Below are positions 51,814-60,445 of a stretch of DNA of 64,000 bases, piece after piece. Numbering within the stretch: position 1 is the stretch's first letter; the number at the start of each line of letters is the position of its first letter. Source of the stretch: an uncultured cyanobacterium. GTDB lineage: Bacteria > Cyanobacteriota > Cyanobacteriia > Cyanobacteriales > Chroococcidiopsidaceae. A program made the translations under genes and the position numbers. Where the stretch lies: positions 17,980 through 81,979 of the forward strand of contig CAMIFA010000003.1 in assembly GCA_946221495.1 (NCBI GenBank), in the 5' to 3' direction. The notes below the pieces were generated by a model that was not told the origin of the DNA, made no database searches, and saw only the letters and a program-made list of their open reading frames with translations.

Positions 51814-54116
51814 CCTCCTTGCAGTAGCTTTTCAGCTTCAACAGCGCTGACAACTGGTACAGCGTCGTCGGCTACCTTAGTTTGAGTTGGCATTAGCCAC
51901 TGTTGCAATTGATTTAAAGCTGTGTAGCTACCGCACAACAGCAATAAATCCCCGTGTTGTAAGTCCATATTGCTGTTGGGAAACCAAAAGAACCTACCAT
52001 CGCGACGAATTGCTTGCACTTGCACACCATGCCAGCGTTGACTATCTAATTTTGCCAGGATTTGACCGACTACAGGGCAATCAACACCAATGGGAATCCA
52101 ATGACAAAGCATATTTTCATCCGGAACAGCGGTTTCACCTTTAGCTAGTTCATCAAAAGCAGCTAGTTCTTCACCTGTACCGATAACTAACAAGCGATCG
52201 CCAGTTTCTAAAATTGTTTGAGCATCAGGATAAGCAATTTCCTGTCCCTGAGAGCGTCGAATTGCAATTAAACTCACCCCAGTTAAATAACGCAAATCCA
52301 CTTCCTCTAACGTCATTCCAGTTAGGGGAGATCCCTTTGGTAAGCGATACCAACGGCTATTCATATCCCCAGCTGCCAGTTTCAAGTCACGCGCCACTTG
52401 AGATGCCGTTCGCGTCGGGCGTAACTCTAGATAATGATGGCTGCGGATTTGCTGCACTTCTTCTTGAATAGAAGATAGGGATACACCCATGCCAGTTAAT
52501 AAATGCGTTGCGAGTTCCAAGCTAGCCTCAAATTCTGGTTGTACTACCTCTCTGGCTCCTAGTTGATACAGCAATTCAATATCTTTATCTTGATTAGCAC
52601 GGACAACTAAATCTAATTCCGGAGACAATTCCAAAGCACGCTTGAGACACAAGCGGATACTCATCGGATCAGGGAGAGCGATCGCTAAAGAACGCGCTTT
52701 GTCTACACCAGCTGTTTCTAATACGTGCAGACTTGCAGCATTGCCATATACATACGGCACTCCTGCCTCCCGCAATTGCTGAATTTTACTCTCAGACTGA
52801 TCGATTACGACTACAGGTAGCCCGTGTTCTTGCACCAAGCGCACCAAATTCTGCCCTACTCCGCCATAGCCACAGATCACCACATGATTTTGCATTGGTA
52901 ATTCTGCCGCTACTGCCAACGGCTTAGAGGACTCTAAAAAAGGCTTTAGCCAAGGTAAATTCAATAAATGAGGTACTAGCCGCAGCACAAAAGGCGTAAG
53001 CACTAGCGTTACTGCTGTTGTCCCCAAAATTAATAAATACACGCGGCGGGAGACTAGTCCTAGTGATTGCCCCTCACTAGCTAGCACAAATGAGAATTCC
53101 CCAATTTGAGCTAACCCTAATCCAGTAATAATCGCAGTTTTCAAGGAATAGCCAAATGCTTTAACTAAAGGTGTAACAATTAAAAATTTGCCTATTAATA
53201 CCAGCGCTACTAGTCCCAAAATTAACTCTAGATTGTTCCATAAAAATATCGGGTCAATCAGCATCCCAATTGAAACAAAAAACAGAGTAGCAAAGATATC
53301 TCGCAACGGCTCGACATAAGTAAGAGTTTGATCGGCATACTCCACCTCAGAAATCATTAATCCGGCGACAAATGCCCCCATTTCAATCGAAAGCCCTAAA
53401 TGTTCTGTTAAAAGAGCAATGCCCAAACACAGCGCTACTACCCCTAATAAAAATATTTCTCGGCTCTCAGTGCGAGCCAAAAGTCTTAATAATGTAGGAA
53501 TAACCCAAATTCCCGCAACGACAGCCCCCGCCGCAAATAAGCCAATTCTTAATAATGCTGTTAATACAGCCATACCAAGGAATTCAGCTGGTTGATCCAA
53601 GGCTGGTAAGACGGCTAGCATCAGTCCTAGTGCCAAGTCCTGAACTACTAAAATCCCTAGCATTACTTGCCCCTGGGATGTTTCTGTTTCGTTACGCTCC
53701 ATCAGGCACTTTAAGACAACTGCCGTAGAAGATAAAGACAGAATCGCTCCTAAAAACACTCCTTGAGCCGGGGAACTTACCCAGCCAACGCTGACTGATA
53801 CTAAAGTTGTAATTAAAATTGTCAGGGCTATTTGCAGTCCGCCGCCGCCGAGACTGATGACTTGAACTTTCTTAAGTTGGGTGAAGGAAAATTCAACTCC
53901 TAAAGCAAATAATAAAAAGGCAACGCCAAACTGTGCTAGTGTTTCTACCTGAATTAATTCTTTGATTAGTCCCAGTCCAGCTGGTCCTACGACCATGCCG
54001 CCGATTAGGTAGCCTAGTAAAACTGGTTGACGACATAGCGCCGCCAGAAGTCCGCCAGATGCTGCAACAGCAAGAACTAATACTAAGTCAACAATTAGTC
54101 GAAAATCTTCTTGCAC
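51810..54116 (-). CDS. CPA2-type cation:proton antiporter with TrkA domains (Kef-type)
   Basis: The 768-residue protein has about 12 membrane helices (about 1-390), with SSTAVVLKCLMERNE and ALCLGIALLTEHLGLSIEMGA typical of the CPA2 (Kef/Nap) family. A TrkA-N NAD-binding domain follows (about 413-530, VVICGYGGVGQNLVRLV). Two TrkA-C domains are at the end (about 570-640 and 660-745). It would exchange K+ or Na+ for H+; the ion is not clear from sequence. It converges on hfq, and the two stops overlap in one TTAA. Confidence 0.9.
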   Translation of the reverse strand: MQEDFRLIVDLVLVLAVAASGGLLAALCRQPVLLGYLIGGMVVGPAGLGLIKELIQVETLAQFGVAFLLFALGVEFSFTQLKKVQVISLGGGGLQIALTILITTLVSVSVGWVSSPAQGVFLGAILSLSSTAVVLKCLMERNETETSQGQVMLGILVVQDLALGLMLAVLPALDQPAEFLGMAVLTALLRIGLFAAGAVVAGIWVIPTLLRLLARTESREIFLLGVVALCLGIALLTEHLGLSIEMGAFVAGLMISEVEYADQTLTYVEPLRDIFATLFFVSIGMLIDPIFLWNNLELILGLVALVLIGKFLIVTPLVKAFGYSLKTAIITGLGLAQIGEFSFVLASEGQSLGLVSRRVYLLILGTTAVTLVLTPFVLRLVPHLLNLPWLKPFLESSKPLAVAAELPMQNHVVICGYGGVGQNLVRLVQEHGLPVVVIDQSESKIQQLREAGVPYVYGNAASLHVLETAGVDKARSLAIALPDPMSIRLCLKRALELSPELDLVVRANQDKDIELLYQLGAREVVQPEFEASLELATHLLTGMGVSLSSIQEEVQQIRSHHYLELRPTRTASQVARDLKLAAGDMNSRWYRLPKGSPLTGMTLEEVDLRYLTGVSLIAIRRSQGQEIAYPDAQTILETGDRLLVIGTGEELAAFDELAKGETAVPDENMLCHWIPIGVDCPVVGQILAKLDSQRWHGVQVQAIRRDGRFFWFPNSNMDLQHGDLLLLCGSYTALNQLQQWLMPTQTKVADDAVPVVSAVEAEKLLQGG

Positions 54117-54266
54117 AATTTTAAAAAAAACTATTAAGGTATATGAACTTCAGCATACAGATTTTTCATATTCTAAGGAAACACAATTTGAGATATTTGT
54201 TGTCCTAAAACAAGTAAGGGTAGGAAACACTGTTACGAAAAAGTTAGTCTTGCCAACAACTGAAGT

Positions 54267-55199
54267 ATGAGATTTATCAACCTTATGAGTGCTAAGTGCG
54301 ATCGCAATCTAAGAAAGCCTTTACGAGCAGCAATGCTAAAAAATAAGTTAAATCATCTAGCACTAGGAATACTTGCTGTCCCCCTTGCCTTAGCAGTTCC
54401 CGTCCAAGCTTTACAAGTAAAAATAACTCCAGCAAAGCCGCAGTTAGGAGATACGCTGTTTGTAGTGGTTGAGGACGATCATCAGGCGCTTAGTAGCAGT
54501 CCATCGGTAACGATGAATCAAAAGACCTACAAGACATTTGAAATTGCCCCGAATAAATTTCGCGCTTTGATGCCAACAACGCCTTTGGAAAAAGCTGGGA
54601 ACAGGCAAATTCAGGTTAAGGGTGGCGGCGAGGTCAAGAATTTATTAGTATCGGTGCGCGATCGCACTTTTCCTGTCCAACGCATTACTCTACCTCCTGG
54701 TAAAGCTGGACTGGATGCCACAAAACATGAACTAGATCGTGTGGCAGCTTTTAAGCAGCTAGTAACACCCAAAAAATTCTGGAATGGTTCTTTCCTAAAA
54801 CCAAACAGAGGTGCAATTACGACAATTTATGGAGTCCGCCGCTACTACAATGGTAAATTTGCCAATGATTATTATCATCGCGGTGTTGACTACGCAGGCG
54901 CAGTCGGTTCACCTATAATTGCTCCCGCGTCGGGACGAATTGCCTTAGTAGGACGAGTATCGCAAGGATTCCGCATTCACGGCAATATAGTCGGTATCGA
55001 TCACGGTCAAGGAGTGACTACTGCTTATCTACACTTGAGTCGGATTGATGTCCAAGAAGGAGATTTTGTGCAAGCTGGACAAGTAATTGGTGCTGTGGGA
55101 GCAACTGGTGCTGTTACTGGACCTCACTTACACTGGGGACTTTATGTGCAAGGACAATCTGTTGACCCTGTACCTTGGCGAAATAATAAATTTAAATAA
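54267..55199 (+). CDS. Secreted M23 (LytM) family metallopeptidase
   Basis: This is a probable peptidoglycan endopeptidase or divisome activator of 310 residues. A signal peptide is likely, with LGILAVPLALAVPVQA; the ATG at 54333 (MLKNKLNH) may be the true start and would give 288 residues. The M23 domain (about 190-305) keeps the zinc ligands His and Asp in YYHRGVDYAGAVG and the HxH in GPHLHWGLYV. An N-terminal beta-rich region (VKITPAKPQLGDTLFVVV) precedes it. It is a singleton. Confidence 0.9.
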   Translation: MRFINLMSAKCDRNLRKPLRAAMLKNKLNHLALGILAVPLALAVPVQALQVKITPAKPQLGDTLFVVVEDDHQALSSSPSVTMNQKTYKTFEIAPNKFRALMPTTPLEKAGNRQIQVKGGGEVKNLLVSVRDRTFPVQRITLPPGKAGLDATKHELDRVAAFKQLVTPKKFWNGSFLKPNRGAITTIYGVRRYYNGKFANDYYHRGVDYAGAVGSPIIAPASGRIALVGRVSQGFRIHGNIVGIDHGQGVTTAYLHLSRIDVQEGDFVQAGQVIGAVGATGAVTGPHLHWGLYVQGQSVDPVPWRNNKFK

Positions 55200-55886
55200 G
55201 TGCGGTAAACTCAACTAAACCTTCTTACAACTGAAATAGTTTTGTCTCAAAGCTACTTTTAGTTAACTTCTGCGTGTCTAGGCAATAAAAATCTGAGACA
55301 AAATCATACTTTCTCAGAAATGCTTGTTGATCTATTAATGACAGGAGACAGGAGACGAGGGAGATAGAAGAGAACCCCATGTACGCAGAAGAGTAATTTT
55401 GAAGACGCTGGTTATATTCGCTACCTTTAAAAACACGAGTTTTAATAAAGACGAGTAAGGGCAATTCTAAAGATACCTTCAGAATGCCTTGGACATAGCG
55501 CGATGCAGCCTTTATCTTCTCATGAATAAATAATAGTGCTTAAAACCAATAACAGGAGATAGAAGACAAAAAACATTTACCTCTCCTGTTTTCTATTTTG
55601 GTAAAGTTAAATTTTTGAGAGCTTTATAGTAGGTTATTTTATTCCAAACATCAAACAAACTGTTTTAGAGGTTGAAGAAAGCAGTAGTTGTTAAAATAGC
55701 TATTTACATACTGCTTTAGAGCAGATGCACTATATATACAGATATATACAAACTTTAATTTAAAAGCTATATTCAGGTAATTTGATATTATTTAAATCCT
55801 TTTTGCTTATTTTCCTGTGAAATTAGGGAAGAATTATTTAGGATAGTGTTTTTATTAAAACCAGTGCCGTACAGTTTAAAGGCGTT
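55200..55886. other. Intergenic, 687 bases, before the ComFB gene
   Basis: No gene with coding character is visible; a minus-strand frame (55225-55464) looks like chance. An inverted repeat, AACAGGAGA (55551-55559) with TCTCCTGTT (55582-55590), is followed by a T-rich stretch and could be a hairpin in either strand. A short ACAGGAG heptamer repeat occurs near 55341. The last 250 bases are AT-rich and likely hold the ComFB promoter. Confidence 0.45.
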
Positions 55887-56432
55887 ATGAGTATTCAAAA
55901 GATTGTTGAGCAAGCCCTCCAAGATGGACATCTTACACCAGCTATGGAAGCAGAGGTAGGTCGAATTTGCGACACCGCTTCTGAACTTTCAATTGAAGAG
56001 TATATGGCGCTGGATAAATTGATGGGAGCGCTGTTAACTGGAGAAGTAGTAGCGTTACCCCGTAAACAGTTTATTAATGTGATGGAAGAGTTGGTGCTTA
56101 CAGAAGCGATCGCTAGAGTCGCGGAAATTGAAATTACTAGCGGTCATACTCTGGATGTTGGCGATATTGCTGCTTATGCCTTAAATCGTTTACCGCCACT
56201 ATATGCCACTACAGAAGAAGGAGCAAATTATCAAAGTCAAAGAGCTAGAGAAGAACTGCAAGAATTAATTGCTCAACAAGTTGATGAAGCGATCGCCCGC
56301 AACTTAGATCGACCAGAATTTTTCCCAGAACGCCAAGCCATTAGTAAAAACAGTGGTAATGAATTACTCAAAAATGTCAGTACACTACTACAAGCTTATG
56401 CGCCTAGCTTTGAGCAAAAACCACCTTCATAA
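55887..56432 (+). CDS. ComFB-domain protein
   Basis: The 181-residue protein has two parts. Residues 1-55 (SIQKIVEQALQDGHLTPAME and on) resemble the small protein at 16366. Residues 60-150 form a ComFB domain with ITSGHTLDVGDIAAYALNRL and PPLYATTEEGANYQSQRARE. ComFB-domain proteins of cyanobacteria have been reported as c-di-GMP receptors that act in cell-size or motility control. Whether this one binds c-di-GMP is inference. It is a singleton. Confidence 0.85.
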   Translation: MSIQKIVEQALQDGHLTPAMEAEVGRICDTASELSIEEYMALDKLMGALLTGEVVALPRKQFINVMEELVLTEAIARVAEIEITSGHTLDVGDIAAYALNRLPPLYATTEEGANYQSQRAREELQELIAQQVDEAIARNLDRPEFFPERQAISKNSGNELLKNVSTLLQAYAPSFEQKPPS

Positions 56433-57150
56433 AACTTTAATTAACAAGCAGTTATTAATGGCAGTTTCCTAATTTTTCATCCAGCAATACATCCTGATAT
56501 TGCTGGCTCAACTCAATGAAACTTCTGGTAAAAGTCAAAAAATTATCAATGCTATTCCTAGCAAAACGTAATGAAGCGTAGGCGGGGAGGAACTTCCAGA
56601 GATATTATCAGCAGACCGTGAGATGTTTTGCACTTGCCAACATGACTAATAAAGCATTTAGCAAGAAGTTTACTAAGGTTAATTCTTTTTCGGGGTTTTA
56701 AATGCTAAAACTTCACAAATTCTTTGTAATTTCTTTATCTAATTGCAGATAATAGTAGGCACACTAGGAACAGAAGAATTGCTAAAGCGTCTAGTCTAAG
56801 AACAACTTATTTGATTTATAGACAATCAGACGTGGCAGTTCAATAATTACTTAGTTGGTTGTGGGGAGAAGAGCAATGCTAGAGAAACTGTTATTAGCGA
56901 TCGCGATTACGTTTTGCCTTAATTTGTTTTTAGGAGTCCGGCTACCAAATACCGCTACTACTACTTCTTCAGATTATCATTTGGCAGAAACACCGACTTT
57001 GTTGGTGAGGCTACTTAATTAAAGGTGGTTTTGCCCAACCAGGCGCACGGTGCTTATAGGAGACGGAATGTAATTTCTGTCTCCTAATTAATATGTGTAA
57101 TGGCTTCTTAATCAAATAACCTGCGTTTATTTCAGTAGTGCATTGCGGTA
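56433..57150. other. Intergenic between the ComFB gene and the DUF3769 gene
   Basis: This 718-base region holds one small open frame (56876-57022, listed separately). I see no other gene, RNA or repeat that I can support. Confidence 0.4.
56876..57022 (+). CDS. Putative 48-residue secreted or membrane peptide
   Basis: The ATG at 56876 is preceded by GGGGAG about 10 bases upstream, and the frame ends in TAA at 57020. The product MLEKLLLAIAITFCLNLFLG and a polar tail (VRLPNTATTTSSDYHLAETP, then a hydrophobic end) could be a signal peptide plus a short peptide or a small membrane protein. It has a good ribosome site but no recognised family, and the frame could be chance. Confidence 0.35.
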   Translation: MLEKLLLAIAITFCLNLFLGVRLPNTATTTSSDYHLAETPTLLVRLLN

Positions 57151-59823
57151 TCACTCAGCATTTAGGCGGCGTACACCACCAACAACAGGCTGAATCTCCG
57201 AATCAGAGAAAGGATCGCTACCGCCAACCCAATTAAAATCACTGATCCGGAGACTTAGGGAACCTAATTCTAGCTGCGGGTTGTAGCGCAGGGTAATTCC
57301 ATAAGTGCGGCGGCTGTATTCTAAAATGTAGTCAGTGCTGAGTGCGTCACCTGTGTCTAGGTTGACTACTGCTTGCACTCCAATCCGAAATGGACCATAG
57401 ATTTGTTGCGTCAATCCCGCAGAAAGAACTTTTGTATCAGCAACGCGATCAAATATAAAAGGCGATATACCGTTAATTAGGCTTTGAGAGTAACTGATAT
57501 TAAAGGCGGTATAGTCTAAAAACGGTCGGGAGAAATGACCAAACTGCCCTAGTAGTCCAACAGTACCTGTTAGAGATGTTTGGTTATCACCATTACTGTA
57601 ATGACTGCTAGTGCCAGTTACACCAACAAATGCTTGTAAAGAAGGAACTACGGGTGCTGCGGTGTATCTTAATCCTTCAGTAGCAGTAGCAGGTAAAGGT
57701 TTCCCCTGCCACAATAAAAAGCCACGATTGAGGGCAGCACTGCCTTGGAAGCGGTTTAAGGTAATGCGGTTGTTTTCGCGGATCGGTTGCAGTAAGTCTA
57801 TGCGATCAGTATTAGCTCTAATGCGTTGAACGCCTGCCTGATAGCTAAGACCAATTCCAGTATTACCTAAAGGAATGACAGGAGAGGCGATGACACCACC
57901 AAGACTACTTTGGACAGTTTGATATCCGAGGGAGCCATTATACAAGCGATCGCGGTAACTATACTCTAAAGCGACGCTATGGGGCAAACGATTGCCGATT
58001 CTGGAACGTAATCGCAAACTAGCTCGCAAATTGTCTTCAACGTCTCCTAAATCTAGACTGGTAAAAGTTGCAGATCCTCTAAGTGATGTGCGGGTTCCCA
58101 AAGTAGCACTCGCTCTTGCTTTTAAGCCAAAAAGTGCTGGATCGAAGATGTTACCGCCGTTACCAAAAAAAGCTTCTTGAGCGAAAAATTGAGGTGTGAG
58201 GCTGACTTGCACCTGCTCTGTATCAATGGGATTGAAGGTACGCTCAACATAAACTCCGCCACGATCTTCGCCATCATAACCAAAGGTAGCAAGTGCGGGG
58301 CTAGTTTGACGCTGACGACGATCTATTACTGTTTCATTTCGAGGAATTGGTAAAGATAGCCCTTGGTCAAAAACTAAACGTTGGCGAGTTGTTTTAATGC
58401 GATCGCGAAAAGGAGTTTCCCGCGTTAGCGTTACTGTATCTGCTCTAACTTCCAATTCCGGTGGGGAAAACGGATCATTAGTAAAGCGGACATTGCTTGC
58501 TTGCCAGCCTTCGGGATAGAAATTAATCCGCTCCGCTTGAAAGCGCACCCGCCTGACGGCACCTGTTTGCTGTGGCAGATCACTACTACCTGCCGAAAGT
58601 TGAATGCCGCCTGTGTTGGTAATTTGTTGCTGTGGTTGATTAGCCGTAATCCGATCGCTTGGTGGTCGCAATGGTACTACACCAGCTGTCACATCGGTGG
58701 GTAAAGTGCCAGAGAAATCTGAGCCAGCCGTAGGAATAAAAATTTCTCCACTACCATTTAAGAAATCTCCACTATCTTGAACGAAGTTATAAGTAAAACG
58801 TTCACCGCGCAGCACTTGTTGACCGCGTGTAAAAGCAACGTTTCCTTGTCCGACAGCGATTAGATTCTCTAAATTCACTTGCAAGCGATCGGCATCAAGG
58901 ACTCCACCATCAAATCTCAGGAGTGCGTTGCCATAAGCCGTAACAATTTGACGTTGTGCGTCGTACTCCTGGCGGTCAGAATTTAATTCCAGAATTCTTT
59001 GCCTGACTGGGGGAGTGCTAGCGGGTGGAATTTGCCCAGATGGTTGTTGTGGTGTGGGTGCAACTTCTTCAGGCTGCGCTTGTTGTGGAGTGGGAGTAGG
59101 CGCTGTCGGTGCAACTTCTCCAGACTGCGTTTGTTGTGGAGTGGGAGTGGGCGCTGTCGGTTCAACTTCTTCGGGCGGCGTTTGTTGTGGAGTGGGCGCT
59201 GTTATTGGTTCAACTGCTGGTGCTGTAAATTCCTCTATCTGAGGGGAAGATTGTGATTGCTCCTGTACCTGTGCTGGGGCGCGATCGCTTACATTACTAA
59301 CTTGCTGGGTAATGACTTGTTCTTGGTCAGTATTGGCTGCAAAAGTAGCACTTGTGGGAAGTTGAGTTTGTGCTGGCGCTGTTTGCTGCTCTGAGTGTGA
59401 TACTGCGGCAAATTTCTTTAATTTGGCGATCGTGCTGCTATTACTGTCACTAACTTGTAACGGCTGGATTGATGAGGATACAGGATCAGTTGGTGATGGC
59501 GCTGTTTGCTGCTCTGAGTGTGATACTGCGGCAATTTTTTTTAATTTGGCGATCGTGCTGCTATTGCTGTTACTAACTTGTAACGGCTGAATTGAGCGTG
59601 ATGGTAGGACGACATCTGGATCACTAGTTTCCTTTGTGGGTGTGATCTCAATCTGCTTAACTTCATAACCAACTGAAAGCGGCGCTCCCAAGGAGGCAGC
59701 ACCTTTAGCTGTACTTAGTTGAAATTCCGGAGATGAATCAGTGGCTATTGGTGAGGATTGTGTATTCGTAGTTAAGGTGTGGACAATTGGAGGCGGTGCA
59801 GGCGGCGGGACTGGATGAGTCAT
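57151..59823 (-). CDS. DUF3769 outer-membrane LptD-like protein
   Basis: The 890-residue protein combines a long, low-complexity Pro/Thr/Gln N-terminus (1-265) with an OstA/LptA-like repeat part (about 280-470, DRQEYDAQRQIVTAYGNALL). It ends in a C-terminal beta-barrel-like domain (about 500-890) with many aromatic strands. This matches the cyanobacterial DUF3769 proteins proposed as LptD equivalents for lipopolysaccharide export. No clear signal peptide is present at the chosen ATG (MTHPVPPPAPPPIV), which is odd for an outer-membrane protein. The N-terminus may be mis-started. Confidence 0.85.
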   Translation of the reverse strand: MTHPVPPPAPPPIVHTLTTNTQSSPIATDSSPEFQLSTAKGAASLGAPLSVGYEVKQIEITPTKETSDPDVVLPSRSIQPLQVSNSNSSTIAKLKKIAAVSHSEQQTAPSPTDPVSSSIQPLQVSDSNSSTIAKLKKFAAVSHSEQQTAPAQTQLPTSATFAANTDQEQVITQQVSNVSDRAPAQVQEQSQSSPQIEEFTAPAVEPITAPTPQQTPPEEVEPTAPTPTPQQTQSGEVAPTAPTPTPQQAQPEEVAPTPQQPSGQIPPASTPPVRQRILELNSDRQEYDAQRQIVTAYGNALLRFDGGVLDADRLQVNLENLIAVGQGNVAFTRGQQVLRGERFTYNFVQDSGDFLNGSGEIFIPTAGSDFSGTLPTDVTAGVVPLRPPSDRITANQPQQQITNTGGIQLSAGSSDLPQQTGAVRRVRFQAERINFYPEGWQASNVRFTNDPFSPPELEVRADTVTLTRETPFRDRIKTTRQRLVFDQGLSLPIPRNETVIDRRQRQTSPALATFGYDGEDRGGVYVERTFNPIDTEQVQVSLTPQFFAQEAFFGNGGNIFDPALFGLKARASATLGTRTSLRGSATFTSLDLGDVEDNLRASLRLRSRIGNRLPHSVALEYSYRDRLYNGSLGYQTVQSSLGGVIASPVIPLGNTGIGLSYQAGVQRIRANTDRIDLLQPIRENNRITLNRFQGSAALNRGFLLWQGKPLPATATEGLRYTAAPVVPSLQAFVGVTGTSSHYSNGDNQTSLTGTVGLLGQFGHFSRPFLDYTAFNISYSQSLINGISPFIFDRVADTKVLSAGLTQQIYGPFRIGVQAVVNLDTGDALSTDYILEYSRRTYGITLRYNPQLELGSLSLRISDFNWVGGSDPFSDSEIQPVVGGVRRLNAE
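59375..59595. repeat. Duplicated 98-bp segment in the DUF3769 gene
   Basis: Two copies (59375-59472 and 59498-59595, 123 bases apart) are nearly identical and encode variants of SIQPLQVSNSNSSTIAKLKK followed by AAVSHSEQQTAP. The spacing is a multiple of three, so the reading frame is kept. The nearby PTPQQ repeats (59040-59200) are a second internal repeat. Confidence 0.85.
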
Positions 59824-60040
59824 ATTTCAGCAAAAGTGAGCAACAAGCAGCCGGACGCATAACCTTAACCGTACTGGAAGCCGCTTCTCTTTTGAAAAGT
59901 TGAGGCAATAAGTAAAATTTTTTGACTTATTGCCTTGACGCACCGAGAACCCGGACGCGCCATCCGGTCTTAACAGAAAAAACTTAGATATATTATTTTT
60001 GTCTTCTGCCTTCCGGTATAAAACATAATTTTGCTGTTGA

Positions 60041-60157
60041 TTATTCGATATCCCGCCGACCAGGGTTACGAACTGGATCGTTAGAATTAAATCCCACGAT
60101 GAATAAGGTAACAAACAAGCCAACGACAATATAAACAACGATTTTAAGGGTCAGCAT
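60041..60157 (-). CDS. psbI: Photosystem II reaction-centre subunit PsbI
   Basis: The frame gives 38 residues, MLTLKIVVYIVVGLFVTLFI and then VGFNSNDPVRNPGRRDIE, the canonical PsbI sequence with one membrane helix and the end DPxRNPGRxDxE. PsbI binds next to D1 and is an early assembly factor of photosystem II. GGAG lies eight bases before the ATG. It is transcribed alone, convergent with nothing and upstream of the DUF3769 gene on the same strand. Confidence 0.96.
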   Translation of the reverse strand: MLTLKIVVYIVVGLFVTLFIVGFNSNDPVRNPGRRDIE

Positions 60158-60445
60158 AAAGACATCTCCACGCGGTATGAAAAGCTAAGGGTTTCTGTCA
60201 GATTTTACAGATAGCTTTTTTATAATACCTAAATGTTGCCCCGTTTATAGTTGGTTCTCTGGTTGCTTTGCTTCTCAGGCTACGGTTAGAGTAAGACTCC
60301 GGACAATTGAATTAATGAGACGCAATTTAGGGTTACAGGTTTCCCAGCAATTACTTTGTTATCCAAAACACTATTAAGAGTTGCCAATTAGAGCGATAAC
60401 TAGGTAAACAATAGCGATATCTAGACTAAGAGGTTCTGCTTACTC

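Noticed and set aside
58999..59256. Cys/Gly/Trp-rich frames antisense to the DUF3769 gene
   Set aside because: They are the complement of Pro/Thr/Gln repeats of the real gene and have no independent support.
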